A stretch of 64,000 bases of DNA from Herbaspirillum sp. DW155 (GCF_037076565.1 NZ_AP029028.1:4960001-5024000), one strand, 5' to 3'; shown: positions 11,791 to 22,118, counted from the stretch's first letter. Numbers and translations are program-made. Notes: generated by a model not told the origin, from the letters alone.

Positions 11791-11896
11791 CGGCAGGCAA
11801 AAAGTGACCCCGATTATACGCCAAAGCACCCTGCCGCCGCCTCCGGGGAGGCTTTGCGGGCAGGGCTTCGTTGCAAACCGTTAACTATTTACACAG

Positions 11897-12481
11897 ATGC
11901 CAGATCATCCGCCCATCCTCATCCTGACCGCGCTGGAAAGTGAACTCAATGCCGCTGCTGCTCCGGCCGGCGTGCAGGTGGTCTATTGCGGCGTCGGCAA
12001 GGTCAATGCCGCGCTGCATACCACCCAGGCCATCCTGACCCATCGTCCGCGCGCGGTCATCAATTTCGGCACGGCCGGCAAAATCGATCCGCTGCATGAT
12101 GGCTTGCTGGAAGTGGCCGCCGTGCTCCAGCGCGACATGGATGCCACGCCGCTGGCGCCGCGTGGCGTCACGCCGCTGATGGATCAGGTACAGCAGCCGG
12201 CCCGGCTGGAATCGGGCTATCCGGGCGTGCTCTGCGGCACCGGCGACAGCTTCGTGACGGCAGCCGATGACTGGCTGCTGGAGCAGAAGGTGGATCTGGT
12301 GGATATGGAATTGTTTGCCATCGCCCGCGTCTGCAAGCATTTCGGCGTGCCGTGGCGTGCCTTCAAGTTCATCACCGACGGCGCCAATGACGACGCCGCC
12401 GATGACTGGCAGGCACGGGTGCATCTGGGCGAGGAATTGTTCTGGCGGCATCTGCCGCACGTGCTCAGGCAGCTCGGCTGA
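11897..12481 (+). CDS. MTA/SAH nucleosidase-like protein (phosphorylase superfamily)
   Basis: A 194-residue protein of the purine/uridine phosphorylase fold. Recognisable motifs are CGVGKVNAAL (phosphate or ribose site), INFGTAGKI, CGTGDSFV and VDMELFAIARVC, the last corresponding to the ribose-binding VEMEGAAIA of MTA/SAH nucleosidase; the usual MEG glycine is leucine here. It is shorter than E. coli MtnN (232). Probable role: hydrolysis of S-adenosylhomocysteine or methylthioadenosine. It is divergent from metH, so both sides of the methyl cycle share an intergenic region. Exact substrate uncertain. Confidence 0.7.
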   Translation: MPDHPPILILTALESELNAAAAPAGVQVVYCGVGKVNAALHTTQAILTHRPRAVINFGTAGKIDPLHDGLLEVAAVLQRDMDATPLAPRGVTPLMDQVQQPARLESGYPGVLCGTGDSFVTAADDWLLEQKVDLVDMELFAIARVCKHFGVPWRAFKFITDGANDDAADDWQARVHLGEELFWRHLPHVLRQLG

Positions 12482-12502
12482 GGCGCACCTGCCCGGAACG
12501 GC

Positions 12503-13456
12503 TCAGTCGAACCGTCCACCTTCCATCGTGAAACCCTTCAGGAATTCCGCCGCCGGCAGGCGCTTGCCGCCGGGTTTTTGCAACTCGGTCAGCAGCAGCG
12601 CGCCTTCGCCGCAGGCCACCACGATGCCGGCCTGGGCATCGGCCGACAAGACCTGGCCCGGGCTGCCCCGCTGGGCTACGCTGACCGGACGCGCCTGCCA
12701 CAGCTTGACCACGGTGTCGCCGAAGCGGCCGGTCGCGCCGGGGAAGGGATTGAAGGCGCGGATGCGGCGCGCCAGCTGCACGGCGCTCTGGCTGAAGTCC
12801 AGCGCGGCCTCTTCCTTGGCGATCTTGGCGGCATAGTTGGCGCCCTCTTCCGGCTGAGGTGTCGCGGGCAACTCACCGCGCTCCAGCTTCTCCAGCGCTG
12901 CTACGATCATCTTGCCGCCCAGCGCGGCCAGCTTGTCATGCAGGCTGCCGGTGGTGTCATCCTCAGCGATGGGGACGCTTTCGCTCAGCATCATGGGGCC
13001 GGTATCCAACCCCTCTTCCATCTGCATGATGGTGATGCCGGTCTCGGCATCGCCCGCCTCGATGGCGCGATGGATGGGCGCGGCGCCGCGCCAGCGCGGC
13101 AAGAGCGAGCCGTGGATGTTGATGCAGCCGTAGCGCGGGATGTCGAGCACGCTGCGCGGCAGGATCAGGCCATAGGCCGCGACCACCATCACATCATGCG
13201 GGGTCGATTGCAGCAGGGCGTGGGCTTCTTGCGCCACGTCCGGATACTTGCCGTTCAGGCGCAGGGAGACCGGCTGCGCCACCGGCGTGCCGTGCTTGAT
13301 GGCGCACTGCTTCACGGGTGAGGCTTGCAGCTGCATGCCGCGTCCGGCGGGGCGGTCGGGCTGGGTCAGCACCAGGGTGATCTCGTGACCGGCGGCATAG
13401 AGCGCTTCGAGCGCGACGGCGGCGAATTCCGGCGTGCCGGCAAAAATGATCTTCAT
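12503..13456 (-). CDS. fmt: Methionyl-tRNA formyltransferase
   Basis: A 317-residue cytoplasmic enzyme that formylates initiator Met-tRNA. It starts [19 protein letters not shown] and carries the folate/formyl-transfer signature [16 protein letters not shown] (catalytic Asn and His) with GLDTGPM (catalytic Asp) further on, then the C-terminal tRNA-binding domain ([12 protein letters not shown]). The length is normal for the family. The usual partner def is not adjacent; here fmt is the last gene of a leftward series after an SDR gene, 33 bases downstream of it. Confidence 0.96.
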   Translation of the reverse strand: MKIIFAGTPEFAAVALEALYAAGHEITLVLTQPDRPAGRGMQLQASPVKQCAIKHGTPVAQPVSLRLNGKYPDVAQEAHALLQSTPHDVMVVAAYGLILPRSVLDIPRYGCINIHGSLLPRWRGAAPIHRAIEAGDAETGITIMQMEEGLDTGPMMLSESVPIAEDDTTGSLHDKLAALGGKMIVAALEKLERGELPATPQPEEGANYAAKIAKEEAALDFSQSAVQLARRIRAFNPFPGATGRFGDTVVKLWQARPVSVAQRGSPGQVLSADAQAGIVVACGEGALLLTELQKPGGKRLPAAEFLKGFTMEGGRFD

Positions 13457-13489
13457 GAAAAACTCCAGAAGCGGCCGCAGCCGCCTGAT

Positions 13490-14296
13490 TTACAGATTGC
13501 GTTTCTTGTGGGGCGCGCGGGCGAAGGCCATATCGTACAGCCAGTTCGGCAGCAGCCGCAGCAGCTTGGCCACCACCCCCATCTGCCACGGGATGACGCG
13601 ATAGCTCACGCCCTCAGCGATGCTTTCCACCGCACGCTCGGCAAAGCGCTCCACCGGCATCAGGAAGGGCATGGGATAGGTGTTCACGCGCGTCATCGGC
13701 GTATCGATGTAACCGGGCGCGATGGTCACGACCTTGATGCCGGAGGAACGCAACTCCACCCGCAGCGATTCGCAGTAGCTGATGACGGCCGCCTTGGAGG
13801 CGCTATAGGCGCCCGCGCCCGGCAGGCCGCGAATACCGGCCACGCTGCCGATGCCGACCAGGCGGCAGCGGCGGCGCTGCGCCTCGGGCGCGGCCTTCAT
13901 GCGCGCCACGAAAGGCGTGAAGGTGGCAAAGGTGGCCGTGACGTTGACGGCCAGGATGCGTTCGAAGGCGGCCAGGTCTTCCTGGTATTCGGTCAGCGTG
14001 CCTTGCGAGATGCCGGCATTGGCAATGACCACATCGGCCCCGCCGAACTCGGCCAGGAAGGACTCGGCGGCAGCGGCCAGCGCCGCGTGGTCGGTCACGT
14101 CGAGGGCATAGACGCGGTGCCGTTCCGGATGCGGCAGGCTCTCGCGCAGGGCTTCCAGCTCGGCCGTGCGGCGCGCGACCAGACCGAGGGTGGCACCACG
14201 GCGGGCGTAGGCGTGCGCCAGGGCCATGCCGATTCCGCTGGAGGCGCCGGTGAGGAACACGCGTTCCTGGGCTGCAACGACGAGAGGGTTGGCCAT
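13490..14296 (-). CDS. Short-chain dehydrogenase/reductase
   Basis: A classical SDR of 268 residues: nucleotide motif TGASSGIG, NAG motif (VIANAGIS), catalytic Ser in IGSVAG and YSASK (Tyr and Lys of YxxxK). The C-terminal extension (NWLYDMAFARAPHKKRN) is basic and may associate with the membrane. ATG 14296 is preferred because AGGAG lies just upstream on the coding strand; a longer in-frame version lacks a ribosome site. Substrate unknown. It lies between dsbA and fmt on the same strand. Confidence 0.85.
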   Translation of the reverse strand: MANPLVVAAQERVFLTGASSGIGMALAHAYARRGATLGLVARRTAELEALRESLPHPERHRVYALDVTDHAALAAAAESFLAEFGGADVVIANAGISQGTLTEYQEDLAAFERILAVNVTATFATFTPFVARMKAAPEAQRRRCRLVGIGSVAGIRGLPGAGAYSASKAAVISYCESLRVELRSSGIKVVTIAPGYIDTPMTRVNTYPMPFLMPVERFAERAVESIAEGVSYRVIPWQMGVVAKLLRLLPNWLYDMAFARAPHKKRNL

Positions 14297-14350
14297 GCCT
14301 GCTCCTGAGGTGATATGAAGGTTTAGGTAAACACTGCTGCCCAAACGACA

Positions 14351-14380
14351 ACGGTCCGCGGCCTTGCGGACGCGGACCGT
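14351..14380 (-). terminator. Hairpin downstream of dsbA, possible terminator
   Basis: Perfect 10-bp GC-rich stem (14351-14360 with 14371-14380) with a 10-base loop. The minus-strand downstream sequence is only moderately T-rich (TTGTCGTTTG), so read-through into the SDR and fmt genes is possible. Confidence 0.55.
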
Positions 14381-14396
14381 ATGGAACGGGTGAAGC

Positions 14397-15104
14397 TTAT
14401 TTCTTTTTGGCGGGTGTGCTGCCGGCAGCCTTTTCAGCTGCCACCTTGGCCACCAGGTGATCCATCACCTGCAGGGCGGCGGCTTGCTGCATTGATTCGG
14501 GCTGGTTGGCCAGGGCCACGCCGACCACGGCCGGCGAGGTGACGTAGCGGCCATCGATGGCGATCATCGGCACGCCATCGACCTTGTAGGCTTCCTGCAG
14601 CTGGGCGGCACGGCGCACCTTGGTCTGCACGCCGAAGGAGTTGTACAGGTCGAGGAATTTCTGCTTGTCCAGGCCGATCTTCTCGATGTAGGCCAGGATG
14701 GTCTTGTCGGTGTTGATGCGCTGGTTTTCCACGTGGATGGCCTGGAAAATCTTGGGAGTCAGCTCGTCGGCACGGCCCATGGCTTCCAGAGTGTAGTAGA
14801 GCTTCTGCTGCGGCACGAAGTTTTCGCGGAAGGCCACCGGCACCTTCTTGAAGTTGATCTTGTCACCCTGCTTCTTGACCCACGCCGTCAGCGACGGATC
14901 CCAGGCCGCGCAGTGCGGGCAGTCGTACCAGAAGAATTCGATGACTTCGACCTTGTTGCCGGAATCGGTCGGCTGGGCCTGTTCCAGCACGCGGTAGTCG
15001 CTGCCCACTTGCGGATTGGCCGGCGAGGCCGAGGCACCGACGCTGGCGGTGAAAGCCAGCACGCCGAAGCTGACCGCAGCCAGCAGCTTTTGATGGAAAC
15101 GCAT
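14397..15104 (-). CDS. dsbA: Periplasmic thiol:disulfide interchange protein DsbA
   Basis: A 235-residue exported thioredoxin-fold oxidant of protein thiols. The N-terminus is a signal peptide (basic MRFHQK, hydrophobic stretch, ASA/ASP cleavage region near residue 25). The active site reads FFWYDCPHCAAWDP with the CPHC pair typical of DsbA, and the cis-Pro region is VDGVPMIAIDGRYV. The C-terminus is lysine-rich. It follows a SPOR-domain gene and argS on the same strand, a common betaproteobacterial order. Confidence 0.95.
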   Translation of the reverse strand: MRFHQKLLAAVSFGVLAFTASVGASASPANPQVGSDYRVLEQAQPTDSGNKVEVIEFFWYDCPHCAAWDPSLTAWVKKQGDKINFKKVPVAFRENFVPQQKLYYTLEAMGRADELTPKIFQAIHVENQRINTDKTILAYIEKIGLDKQKFLDLYNSFGVQTKVRRAAQLQEAYKVDGVPMIAIDGRYVTSPAVVGVALANQPESMQQAAALQVMDHLVAKVAAEKAAGSTPAKKK

Positions 15105-15212
15105 GGTATTACCCTCTCTGATGGATAGTCGGTGGAATCGGCCGGTGGCCGTTCCAGGCCCGTCGTGCCGGTCGGTTATCCCCTGCCGCCGGCATCCACG
15201 GTGCGATCTGGT

Positions 15213-15893
15213 TTATTTGGGGATGCGCACGATGGCGGCATCGACCCCGTTATCGGACAGCTTGCTGCGCGTGCGGTTCATGGCATCGGCATGCTCGAAG
15301 GGTCCGATGCGCACACGGTAGAGTACGCCACTGTCTGCAGTGCGTTCGGTGACCTTGGCCTCGAAGCCCAGCAGGGCCAGCTTGGCGCGGGCACTTTCGG
15401 CATCGGCCTGGTCGCGGAAGGCGCCGGTCTGCAGGAAGTAGGTCCACTTGTCGTCATTGGTGTCGCCCTTGGAGGCCGAGGCCGGCGGCGTGGCGGCCGA
15501 TGGCTTGGCCTCAGACGTCCTGGTCTCGGACTTCGACGGGGCCGGATTGGCCGGCGCCGCCGGAGCGCTGGCCTGCGGCGCCGGCGCAACAGGCGGTACA
15601 GGCTGCGCGGTAGCCGTATTGGGCGGCACCGGGGTCTGCGACTGCTGCTGGTCACGCGCAGCTTCGCGGGCAATGTCGCGATTACCGTAGAGCGGGCGGT
15701 TGGGGTCGGCCGCCTGGGCCGGGGTCGGGTCGGCGCGCTCGGGGCGTGCCACCTTGTTGACGAAGGGGATGGGCGACTTGGTGATCATCAGTGCCACACC
15801 CACGGCGATCCCCAGGCCGACGATCAAACCCAGGATCAGGCCGAGCAGCGTACCGCCGGCCTGCTTGTGATATTTCGCGTTCAACGGTTTCAC
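15213..15893 (-). CDS. SPOR-domain membrane protein (FtsN-like)
   Basis: 226 residues from a GTG start at 15893, which has AAGAG just upstream; longer upstream starts would overlap argS. Layout: short cytoplasmic N-terminus (VKPLNAKYHKQAGG), one membrane helix (GLILGLIVGLGIAVGVAL), a Pro/Ala-rich periplasmic linker of about 90 residues, and a C-terminal SPOR domain (YFLQTGAFRDQADAESARAKL). SPOR domains bind denuded septal peptidoglycan, so a cell-division or envelope role is likely. It lies between argS and dsbA, 31 bases after the argS stop. Confidence 0.85.
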   Translation of the reverse strand: MKPLNAKYHKQAGGTLLGLILGLIVGLGIAVGVALMITKSPIPFVNKVARPERADPTPAQAADPNRPLYGNRDIAREAARDQQQSQTPVPPNTATAQPVPPVAPAPQASAPAAPANPAPSKSETRTSEAKPSAATPPASASKGDTNDDKWTYFLQTGAFRDQADAESARAKLALLGFEAKVTERTADSGVLYRVRIGPFEHADAMNRTRSKLSDNGVDAAIVRIPK

Positions 15894-15924
15894 GTTTCTC
15901 TTTAGCTGCTTGTTTTCGCTTGTT

Positions 15925-17658
15925 TTACATTCTGGCCGGAGCCGATACGCCCAACAGTGCCAGGCCGTTGCGCAGCACCTGGCGGGTGGCGGACAACAGC
16001 GCCAGGCGTGCGGACCTGGTTGGGACATCATCGACCAGCACGCGTTCCGCATTGTAGTAGCTATGCAGTTCCCCTGCCAGATCGCGCAGGTAGAAGGCCA
16101 CCTGGTGCGGTCCCAGCTCCTGCAGGGCGTGCGCCAGCATGTCCGGATACTCGGCCAGCTTGGCCAGCAGCGAGGCTTCGCGCGGGGCGGTCAGCAGCGA
16201 CAGGTCAGCCGTGGTCTTGAGCGCTTCTTCATCCACGCCCGACTTGCCCAGCACGGTGCAGATGCGGGCATGCGCATACTGCACGTAGTAGACCGGGTTT
16301 TCGTCGGACTGCGCCAGCGCCAGGTCGACGTCGAAGACGAACTCGGTATCGGCCTTGCGCGAGATGAGGAAGAAGCGCACCGCATCGCGGCCGCGCGTGA
16401 GATCGCGTTCCTGGCCTTCCACCGGCTCGCCGGCCGACCATTCGATGAGGTCACGCAGGGTGACGTAGGAACCGGCACGCTTGGATATCTTGACCTCTTC
16501 GCCATTGCGCATGACGGTGACCATCTTGTGCAGCACGTAGTCGGGATAGCCTTGCGGAATGCCCACGCCAGCGGCCTGCAGGCCGGCGCGCACGCGGGCG
16601 ATGGTGCCGTGGTGGTCGCTGCCCTGGATATTGATGACCTTGCCGTAGCCGCGTTGCCACTTGTTGATGTGATAGGCGACGTCGGGCACGAAGTAGGTAT
16701 AGGTGCCGTCGGTCTTCTTCATGACGCGATCCTTGTCGTCGCCATAGTCGGTGGTGCGCAGCCAGAGCGCGCCATCCTGTTCGTAGGTCTTGCCCGCAGC
16801 GACCAGCGCGTCCACGGCGGCGGCCACCTTGCCGTCGGCGTAGAGCGAGGATTCGAGATAGTAATTGTCGAACTTCACGCCGAAGGCCTGCAGGTCCAGG
16901 TCTTGTTCGTGACGCAGGTAGGCCACGGCGAAGCGGCGGATCGATTCGATGTCTTCGACGTCGCCGCTGCCGGTGACGGGTTCGCCATCGCTGGCCGAGA
17001 CGGTCTTCTTGTCGAGGAAGTCGCGTGCGATGTCGGCGATGTAGTCGCCGTTGTAGGCCGACTCGGGCCACTCGGCGTCACCCGGCTTGAAGCCGCGCGC
17101 GCGCGCCTGCACCGAGGTGGCCAGGGTGGCGATCTGTACGCCCGCATCGTTGTAGTAGAACTCGCGCAGCACGTCGTAGCCCTGGGCTTCCAAGAGCGAG
17201 GACAGCGCATCGCCCAGCGCGCCCTGGCGGCCATGACCCACATGCAGCGGGCCGGTAGGATTGGCCGAGACGAACTCGACCAGCACCTTCTGGCCGGCAC
17301 CGGCCGTGCCACGACCAAAGGCCTCGCCCTGCTCGTGGATCACCTTGACCACGGCCTGCTTGGCGGCGGCCGCCACGCGCAGGTTGATGAAGCCGGGGCC
17401 GGCGATCTCGACGGATTCCACCAGGCCTTCGCGCGCCGGGTCGGCCATCACGGCGGCCACGATGGCTTGCGCCAGTTCGCGCGGATTCTTCTTCAGCGGC
17501 TTGGCCAGCTGCATGGCGATGTTGCAGGCGATGTCGCCGTGCGAGGCATCGCGCGGACGCTCCAGGGTGATGGTCGGGGTCAGGCCGCTATCAGCCAGCA
17601 GCGGCTGCAAGGCGGACGAGAACAGGTCGGAGATGCGTTGTTTCTGTTGTGCGAGCAT
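15925..17658 (-). CDS. argS: Arginyl-tRNA synthetase
   Basis: A 577-residue class I synthetase. The HIGH-type ATP motif appears as [19 protein letters not shown], and the KMSKS-equivalent region as EVKISKRAG. The N-terminal ArgRS domain ([13 protein letters not shown]) and the C-terminal DALR anticodon-binding domain ([11 protein letters not shown]) are both recognisable. ATG 17658 ([13 protein letters not shown]) matches the family start; the extra upstream frame is unlikely. Length is normal and nothing is odd. Confidence 0.96.
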   Translation of the reverse strand: MLAQQKQRISDLFSSALQPLLADSGLTPTITLERPRDASHGDIACNIAMQLAKPLKKNPRELAQAIVAAVMADPAREGLVESVEIAGPGFINLRVAAAAKQAVVKVIHEQGEAFGRGTAGAGQKVLVEFVSANPTGPLHVGHGRQGALGDALSSLLEAQGYDVLREFYYNDAGVQIATLATSVQARARGFKPGDAEWPESAYNGDYIADIARDFLDKKTVSASDGEPVTGSGDVEDIESIRRFAVAYLRHEQDLDLQAFGVKFDNYYLESSLYADGKVAAAVDALVAAGKTYEQDGALWLRTTDYGDDKDRVMKKTDGTYTYFVPDVAYHINKWQRGYGKVINIQGSDHHGTIARVRAGLQAAGVGIPQGYPDYVLHKMVTVMRNGEEVKISKRAGSYVTLRDLIEWSAGEPVEGQERDLTRGRDAVRFFLISRKADTEFVFDVDLALAQSDENPVYYVQYAHARICTVLGKSGVDEEALKTTADLSLLTAPREASLLAKLAEYPDMLAHALQELGPHQVAFYLRDLAGELHSYYNAERVLVDDVPTRSARLALLSATRQVLRNGLALLGVSAPARM

Positions 17659-17925
17659 GGGAATGAGGGGTAAAGCGGAAGCGGCCGAGGCGCTGGTCTG
17701 GCAGGCTGCGCCGCGCGGAGGGATCGCTTGCAATTGGTTGAGCAGCCGAGATTATACCGGCTAGGCGCGCCATGTTGACTGCCCGAGCAAGCAGCTTGCA
17801 TGCGGGCAAGCCCTCCGGTTCAGAAAGATGCCTCAATCACAACAAACCGGCCCGCCAGAATTTGACAGAAAACTTCACGCCCGCTTTCACAATCAGCCCG
17901 CAGCCCGCCTGGTGCAGCGCTGCCT

Positions 17926-20082
17926 TCATATATCGACCGGATCGACTTCCAGCGACCAGCGGGCGCGGGTTTTCAACTGCCGCAGTTCGGCCAGCCATTG
18001 CTTCAGGAAACCCTGCAGGGCCGGCCGTGACGGGCATTCGATGAGCAATTGCGCGCGCTCGACATTGGCCACCCGCATCAGCGTCATCGGGATGGGTTCG
18101 TTGATGGTGATGGCGGGTGCCTCCATCAGGGTGGCGGCTTGCTTCAGGAAGGCCAGGGCCGTATCCAGCTCGCGTGCCTCGGCGCGCAGCAGCGCCTGGT
18201 ACATGAAGGGCGGGAAATGGGCCTGGCGGCGCTCCTCCAGCAGGTCGCCGGCAAAGCCGTCGTAGTCATGGCGCATCACCGCCTGGTACAGCGGATGATG
18301 TGGATAGCGGGTCTGGATCAGCACCTCGCCCGAGCTGCCGTCGGCCGACAGCCCGGCGCGGCCGGCGCGGCCGGCCACCTGCATGAGCTGGGCGAAGAGC
18401 CGTTCGCTGGCGCGGTAATCGTGCGAGAACAGCGCGGTATCGGGATTGAGCACGCCGACCAGGGTGAGCTTTTTGAAGTCATGCCCCTTGGCCACCATCT
18501 GGGTGCCGACCAGAATATCCACCTCGCCCCGGTGCACGCTGTCGAAAGCGCTCTGGGCCGAGCCCTTCAGGCGGGTCGAATCGGCATCGATGCGCAGTAC
18601 GCGGGCGCCGGGGAAGATCGCCTGCAAGCCCTCTTCCACCCGCTGGGTGCCCCGTCCCAAGGGTTGCAGGTCGACATTGCCGCAGGTCGGGCAGGCGCGC
18701 GGAATGGCCAGCTCCAGGCTGCAATGGTGGCAGCGCAGGCGGCGTTCGGGACGATGCACCACCATGAAGGCATCGCAGCGCATGCAGTTGCTGATCCAGC
18801 CGCAGGCATCACAGGCCAGCACCGGGGCATAACCGCGACGGTTGAGGAACAGCAGCGACTGCTCGCCCTGCTCCAGGCGCTTGCGCACGGCCGCGATCAG
18901 GCCGGCGGTGAGGCCATCGACGGGCTTGTCGCGCTCCATGTCGATCACCTTGACGGTGGGCAGTACCGCCTGCCGGGCAGCGCGCTGGCGCAGTTCCAGC
19001 CGGCGATAGCGGCCGGCCTGGGCGTGGTGCCAGGTTTCCAGCGAAGGCGTGGCCGAGCCCAGCACCACCGGAATGCCCAACTGGTGCGCCCGCCACACCG
19101 CCAGATCGCGGGCGGAATAGCGCAGCCCTTCCTGCTGCTTGTAGGAGGGATCGTGTTCCTCGTCGATGACGATGAGCTTGAGCGCGGGCAGCGAAGACAG
19201 GATCGCCAGCCGCGTGCCCAGCACGATGTGGGCCTGTCCCAGGTGCGCGGCCAGCCAGTTGCGGGCGCGCTCGCCCTCGGCCAGTCCGCTGTGCAGCGCC
19301 ACCACGTTCAGATGCGGGAAGCGCGCGCGGATGTTGCCTTCCAGCTGGGGGGTGAGGTTGATTTCGGGCACCAGCACCAGGATCTGCGCGGCGGCCGTCT
19401 GTGTCGGCGCGGCGGGCTGTGCCGCCGCCTCGTCAGCCGCGCGGCGCAGGATGGCGGCGGCGGCCTGCAGGTAGACCTCGGTCTTGCCGCTGCCGGTCAC
19501 GCCGTACAGCAATAGCGGCGCAAAGCCACGGGCACCGGCAATGGCCTCCACGGCCTGCTGCTGGGCCGGGTTCAGGGGCGGTGCCGCGCCCAGTTGCAGC
19601 GGGTCCGGTGAGGCCGGCGCTTCAGTCACCGCCAACTCGACGGGGCTGGCCTCTGCCTCTGCGCGCGCCTTGCGCCTGGTCTTGGTCTTCTTGGGTGCGC
19701 TCAGGCGGCCCAGGGCCTTGAGCGCCTTGTCCAGCGCCACCGTGGTCAACGCGCGCAGGTTCTTGGGCAGGCCGGGCAGCATCACCTCGCCCAGCGGACG
19801 CTGGTAGTAATCGGCGGCGAAGCCGCACAGTGCCAGCCAGTGCGCCGACATCGGCGGCAACTGGTGGCGCACCGCGATGACGTCCTTGATCTTGTCGGCC
19901 TGCAAGTCGGTCTGCTCGGCGTGGCCGACCACCACGCCGACGGCTTCGCGGCGGCCAAACGGCACCACCACCAACTGGCCGATGGCCGGCATGGACTCTT
20001 CCGGCGTGGCAGCCTGCCAGCGGTAATCGAAGACGGTATGCAGGGGCGTATCGAGCGCCACCTGGAGCAGACGTTGTTCCAC
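17926..20082 (-). CDS. priA: Primosomal protein N' (replication restart helicase PriA)
   Basis: A 718-residue DNA helicase that reloads the replisome at stalled forks. The 3'-end-binding domain comes first (TVFDYRW), then Walker A GVTGSGKT at residues 194-201, the DEEH box at 307-310, a zinc-binding cluster of cysteines between about 424 and 467, and the C-terminal helicase domain (ILVGTQMVAKGHDF). An Ala/Lys-rich insertion near residues 125-165 precedes the helicase core. The gene faces the DnaA-box region at 20084-20726, which begins directly upstream of its start. Confidence 0.96.
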   Translation of the reverse strand: MEQRLLQVALDTPLHTVFDYRWQAATPEESMPAIGQLVVVPFGRREAVGVVVGHAEQTDLQADKIKDVIAVRHQLPPMSAHWLALCGFAADYYQRPLGEVMLPGLPKNLRALTTVALDKALKALGRLSAPKKTKTRRKARAEAEASPVELAVTEAPASPDPLQLGAAPPLNPAQQQAVEAIAGARGFAPLLLYGVTGSGKTEVYLQAAAAILRRAADEAAAQPAAPTQTAAAQILVLVPEINLTPQLEGNIRARFPHLNVVALHSGLAEGERARNWLAAHLGQAHIVLGTRLAILSSLPALKLIVIDEEHDPSYKQQEGLRYSARDLAVWRAHQLGIPVVLGSATPSLETWHHAQAGRYRRLELRQRAARQAVLPTVKVIDMERDKPVDGLTAGLIAAVRKRLEQGEQSLLFLNRRGYAPVLACDACGWISNCMRCDAFMVVHRPERRLRCHHCSLELAIPRACPTCGNVDLQPLGRGTQRVEEGLQAIFPGARVLRIDADSTRLKGSAQSAFDSVHRGEVDILVGTQMVAKGHDFKKLTLVGVLNPDTALFSHDYRASERLFAQLMQVAGRAGRAGLSADGSSGEVLIQTRYPHHPLYQAVMRHDYDGFAGDLLEERRQAHFPPFMYQALLRAEARELDTALAFLKQAATLMEAPAITINEPIPMTLMRVANVERAQLLIECPSRPALQGFLKQWLAELRQLKTRARWSLEVDPVDI

Positions 20083-20083
20083 G

Positions 20084-20726
20084 AACTTAATGTAAATCCT
20101 GAAAAACCCGGCTAAGCCTCGGTTTCATCGTCATTTTTGGACCTATCCACATAGTTTGTGGATAACTTTGGGGACAAGTCCCTCTTGACATGTCTCCACG
20201 CAGTGTGGCTGTGGCTTGCGATGCGCTGCCCAAATGGAGGGCAAAAAATTAGATCAACAAAATCAATGACTTATAAATGCAATCCCAAGCAGGAAAAATA
20301 TTTTTACATAGAATCTTTGTGCATGTGCCAAATGCATCCTGTGTGCATAAGTCCTTGTCTGGAGACCACGGCCACGGCGTTTGTCAAGTCTTGACCGACA
20401 AAATTTTGTCTACTTTGGACGGCAATCCATCGCCTCTCTGTCCTACAAACTTAAAGTAAACCTTCAAAGATTTCGATAAGCGGCGGTTTTGTAAACGCTT
20501 TTGGATCTTATGCACAGCGCCTGTGGACAACTTTGTTGACAAGTGGGTCTTGACAAGTCCACAGCCCTCGGCTGGCGCGGTTTCCAGCCATATCGCGCCT
20601 GATGGGTCAAAAAATAAACCCAACAAAATCAACGACTTGTGAAACACAAGCTTCACAAACCTTCATATTCCAATAAATTTAATTCTCAACCAGAAAATGC
20701 GCAGGGATGTGCATAAGTCCCCGTCC
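20084..20726. repeat. Diverged tandem duplication (period about 365 bp) carrying conserved DnaA boxes; no gene
   Basis: Gap of 716 bases between priA and hemE. Copy 1 starts at 20084 and copy 2 at 20448; matching blocks are 20084-20096/20448-20460, 20255-20272/20621-20638 and 20342-20353/20708-20719. Perfect TTATNCACA boxes are at 20157-20165 (minus), 20342-20350 (minus), 20508-20516 (plus) and 20708-20716 (minus). One-mismatch boxes are at 20143-20151 (plus), 20522-20530 (minus) and 20738-20746 (minus). In each copy two boxes face each other 5 bp apart, followed by an AT-rich block and then a single box. Other bases have drifted, the boxes have not. No coding frame is convincing. Confidence 0.75.
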
Positions 20727-20798
20727 AATGGCAAGGATGTGCATATGGACTTGCCCATCCGCACAGATACGAACAGATAGCGACAGATATGCGCATGT

Positions 20799-21878
20799 TC
20801 AATTGCGCAGGGACCGGCTGATCTCATGCACCGCCTGGGCCAGGGTGGCCACTGCTTCCGGCGGGGTGTGCTGGGAGATGCCATGGCCCAGGTTGAACAC
20901 GTGGCCGCTGCCGGGGCCAGGGCGGCCGAAGGACTCCAGCAGCTTGCGCACTTCGGCCTGGATGGCCTGGTCGCCCGCGAAGAGCACGTTGGGGTCGAGG
21001 TTGCCTTGCAGGGCCACCTTGTCGCCCACCCGGCGACGCGCTTCGCCCAGGTTGACAGTCCAGTCCAGGCCCACGGCGTCGGCACCGATGGCGGCGATCT
21101 GCTCCAGCCACAGGCCGCCGCCCTTGGTGAAGACGATCACCGGAATCTGCTGGCCATCCTGCTGCCGCTGCAACTGGCTCACCACCTGCTGCATGTAGGC
21201 CAGCGAGAATTGCTGGTAGATGCCATCGGCCAGCGCACCGCCCCAGGTGTCGAAGATCATCACGGCCTGGGCACCAGCGGCGATCTGGGCGTTCAGGTAG
21301 GCGGCCACGGCATCGGCATTGATCTTGAGGATGTGATGCATCAGGTCAGGGCGGCGATAGAGCAGGCTCTTGACCAGGCGGAAATCATCCGAGCCGCCGC
21401 CTTCGACCATGTAGCAGGCCAGCGTCCAGGGGCTGCCGGAGAAGCCGATCAGCGGCACCCGGCCGTCGAGTTCGCGGCGGATCTGGGTGACGGCCTTGAA
21501 GACGTAATCCAGCTTGCCCAGGTCGGGCGCCTGCAGCGCCTGGATGGCGGCCTCGTCGCGCAGGGGACGCTCGAACTTGGGCCCCTCGCCATCGGCGAAA
21601 TACAGGCCCAGGCCCATGGCGTCGGGCACGGTGAGGATGTCCGAGAACAGGATGGCGGCATCCAGCGGATAACGTTCCAGCGGCTGCAGCGTGACCTCGG
21701 TGGCGTAGTCGGGGTTGGTGGCCAGGCCCATGAAGGAGCCGGCGCGGGCGCGCGTGGCGCGGTATTCCGGCAGGTAGCGGCCGGCCTGGCGCATCAGCCA
21801 CAGCGGCGTGTACTCGGTGGGCTGGCGCAGCAGCGCACGCAGGAAGGTATCGTTTTTGAGCGGAGCGAAGGTGGACAT
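20799..21878 (-). CDS. hemE: Uroporphyrinogen decarboxylase
   Basis: Cytoplasmic heme-pathway enzyme that converts uroporphyrinogen III to coproporphyrinogen III. The signature [16 protein letters not shown] lies near residue 25, and [20 protein letters not shown] and [12 protein letters not shown] follow. 359 residues from ATG 21878 ([13 protein letters not shown]); an in-frame ATG at 21896 would add MSSSSS, and neither has a strong ribosome site, so I follow the usual family N-terminus. Its 3' end faces the duplicated DnaA-box region. Confidence 0.95.
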   Translation of the reverse strand: MSTFAPLKNDTFLRALLRQPTEYTPLWLMRQAGRYLPEYRATRARAGSFMGLATNPDYATEVTLQPLERYPLDAAILFSDILTVPDAMGLGLYFADGEGPKFERPLRDEAAIQALQAPDLGKLDYVFKAVTQIRRELDGRVPLIGFSGSPWTLACYMVEGGGSDDFRLVKSLLYRRPDLMHHILKINADAVAAYLNAQIAAGAQAVMIFDTWGGALADGIYQQFSLAYMQQVVSQLQRQQDGQQIPVIVFTKGGGLWLEQIAAIGADAVGLDWTVNLGEARRRVGDKVALQGNLDPNVLFAGDQAIQAEVRKLLESFGRPGPGSGHVFNLGHGISQHTPPEAVATLAQAVHEISRSLRN

Positions 21879-22118
21879 GGAAGAAGAAGAGGACATGGTC
21901 GGCCTGCAATGCGGTCTGACGACAATCCGGCATTATCTCATCCTCCGCGCCTGGCTTTCCGGCTAATTGTCATGAACGGCGCGCACCAATATTGATGTAG
22001 GTCGTGGCACACGTTTTGCTATGATCTGGCGGCTGCCATCAGCCGGTCTTTCCGATCCATTCCGGTCAACAAGAGACGGACCGAATCCATCGCTCATCAC
22101 ACCCCACGAGGAGGCTCC

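Noticed and set aside
11696..11890. Cobalamin, SAM or SAH riboswitch before metH
   Set aside because: None of the conserved cores I know (B12 box, GAGGAGCG-type SAH core) is visible; only a terminator hairpin is supported.
20158..20394. Small plus-strand frame of 78 residues between priA and hemE
   Set aside because: Amino-acid composition looks random, and it runs across DnaA boxes that are conserved in the other copy without a corresponding frame.
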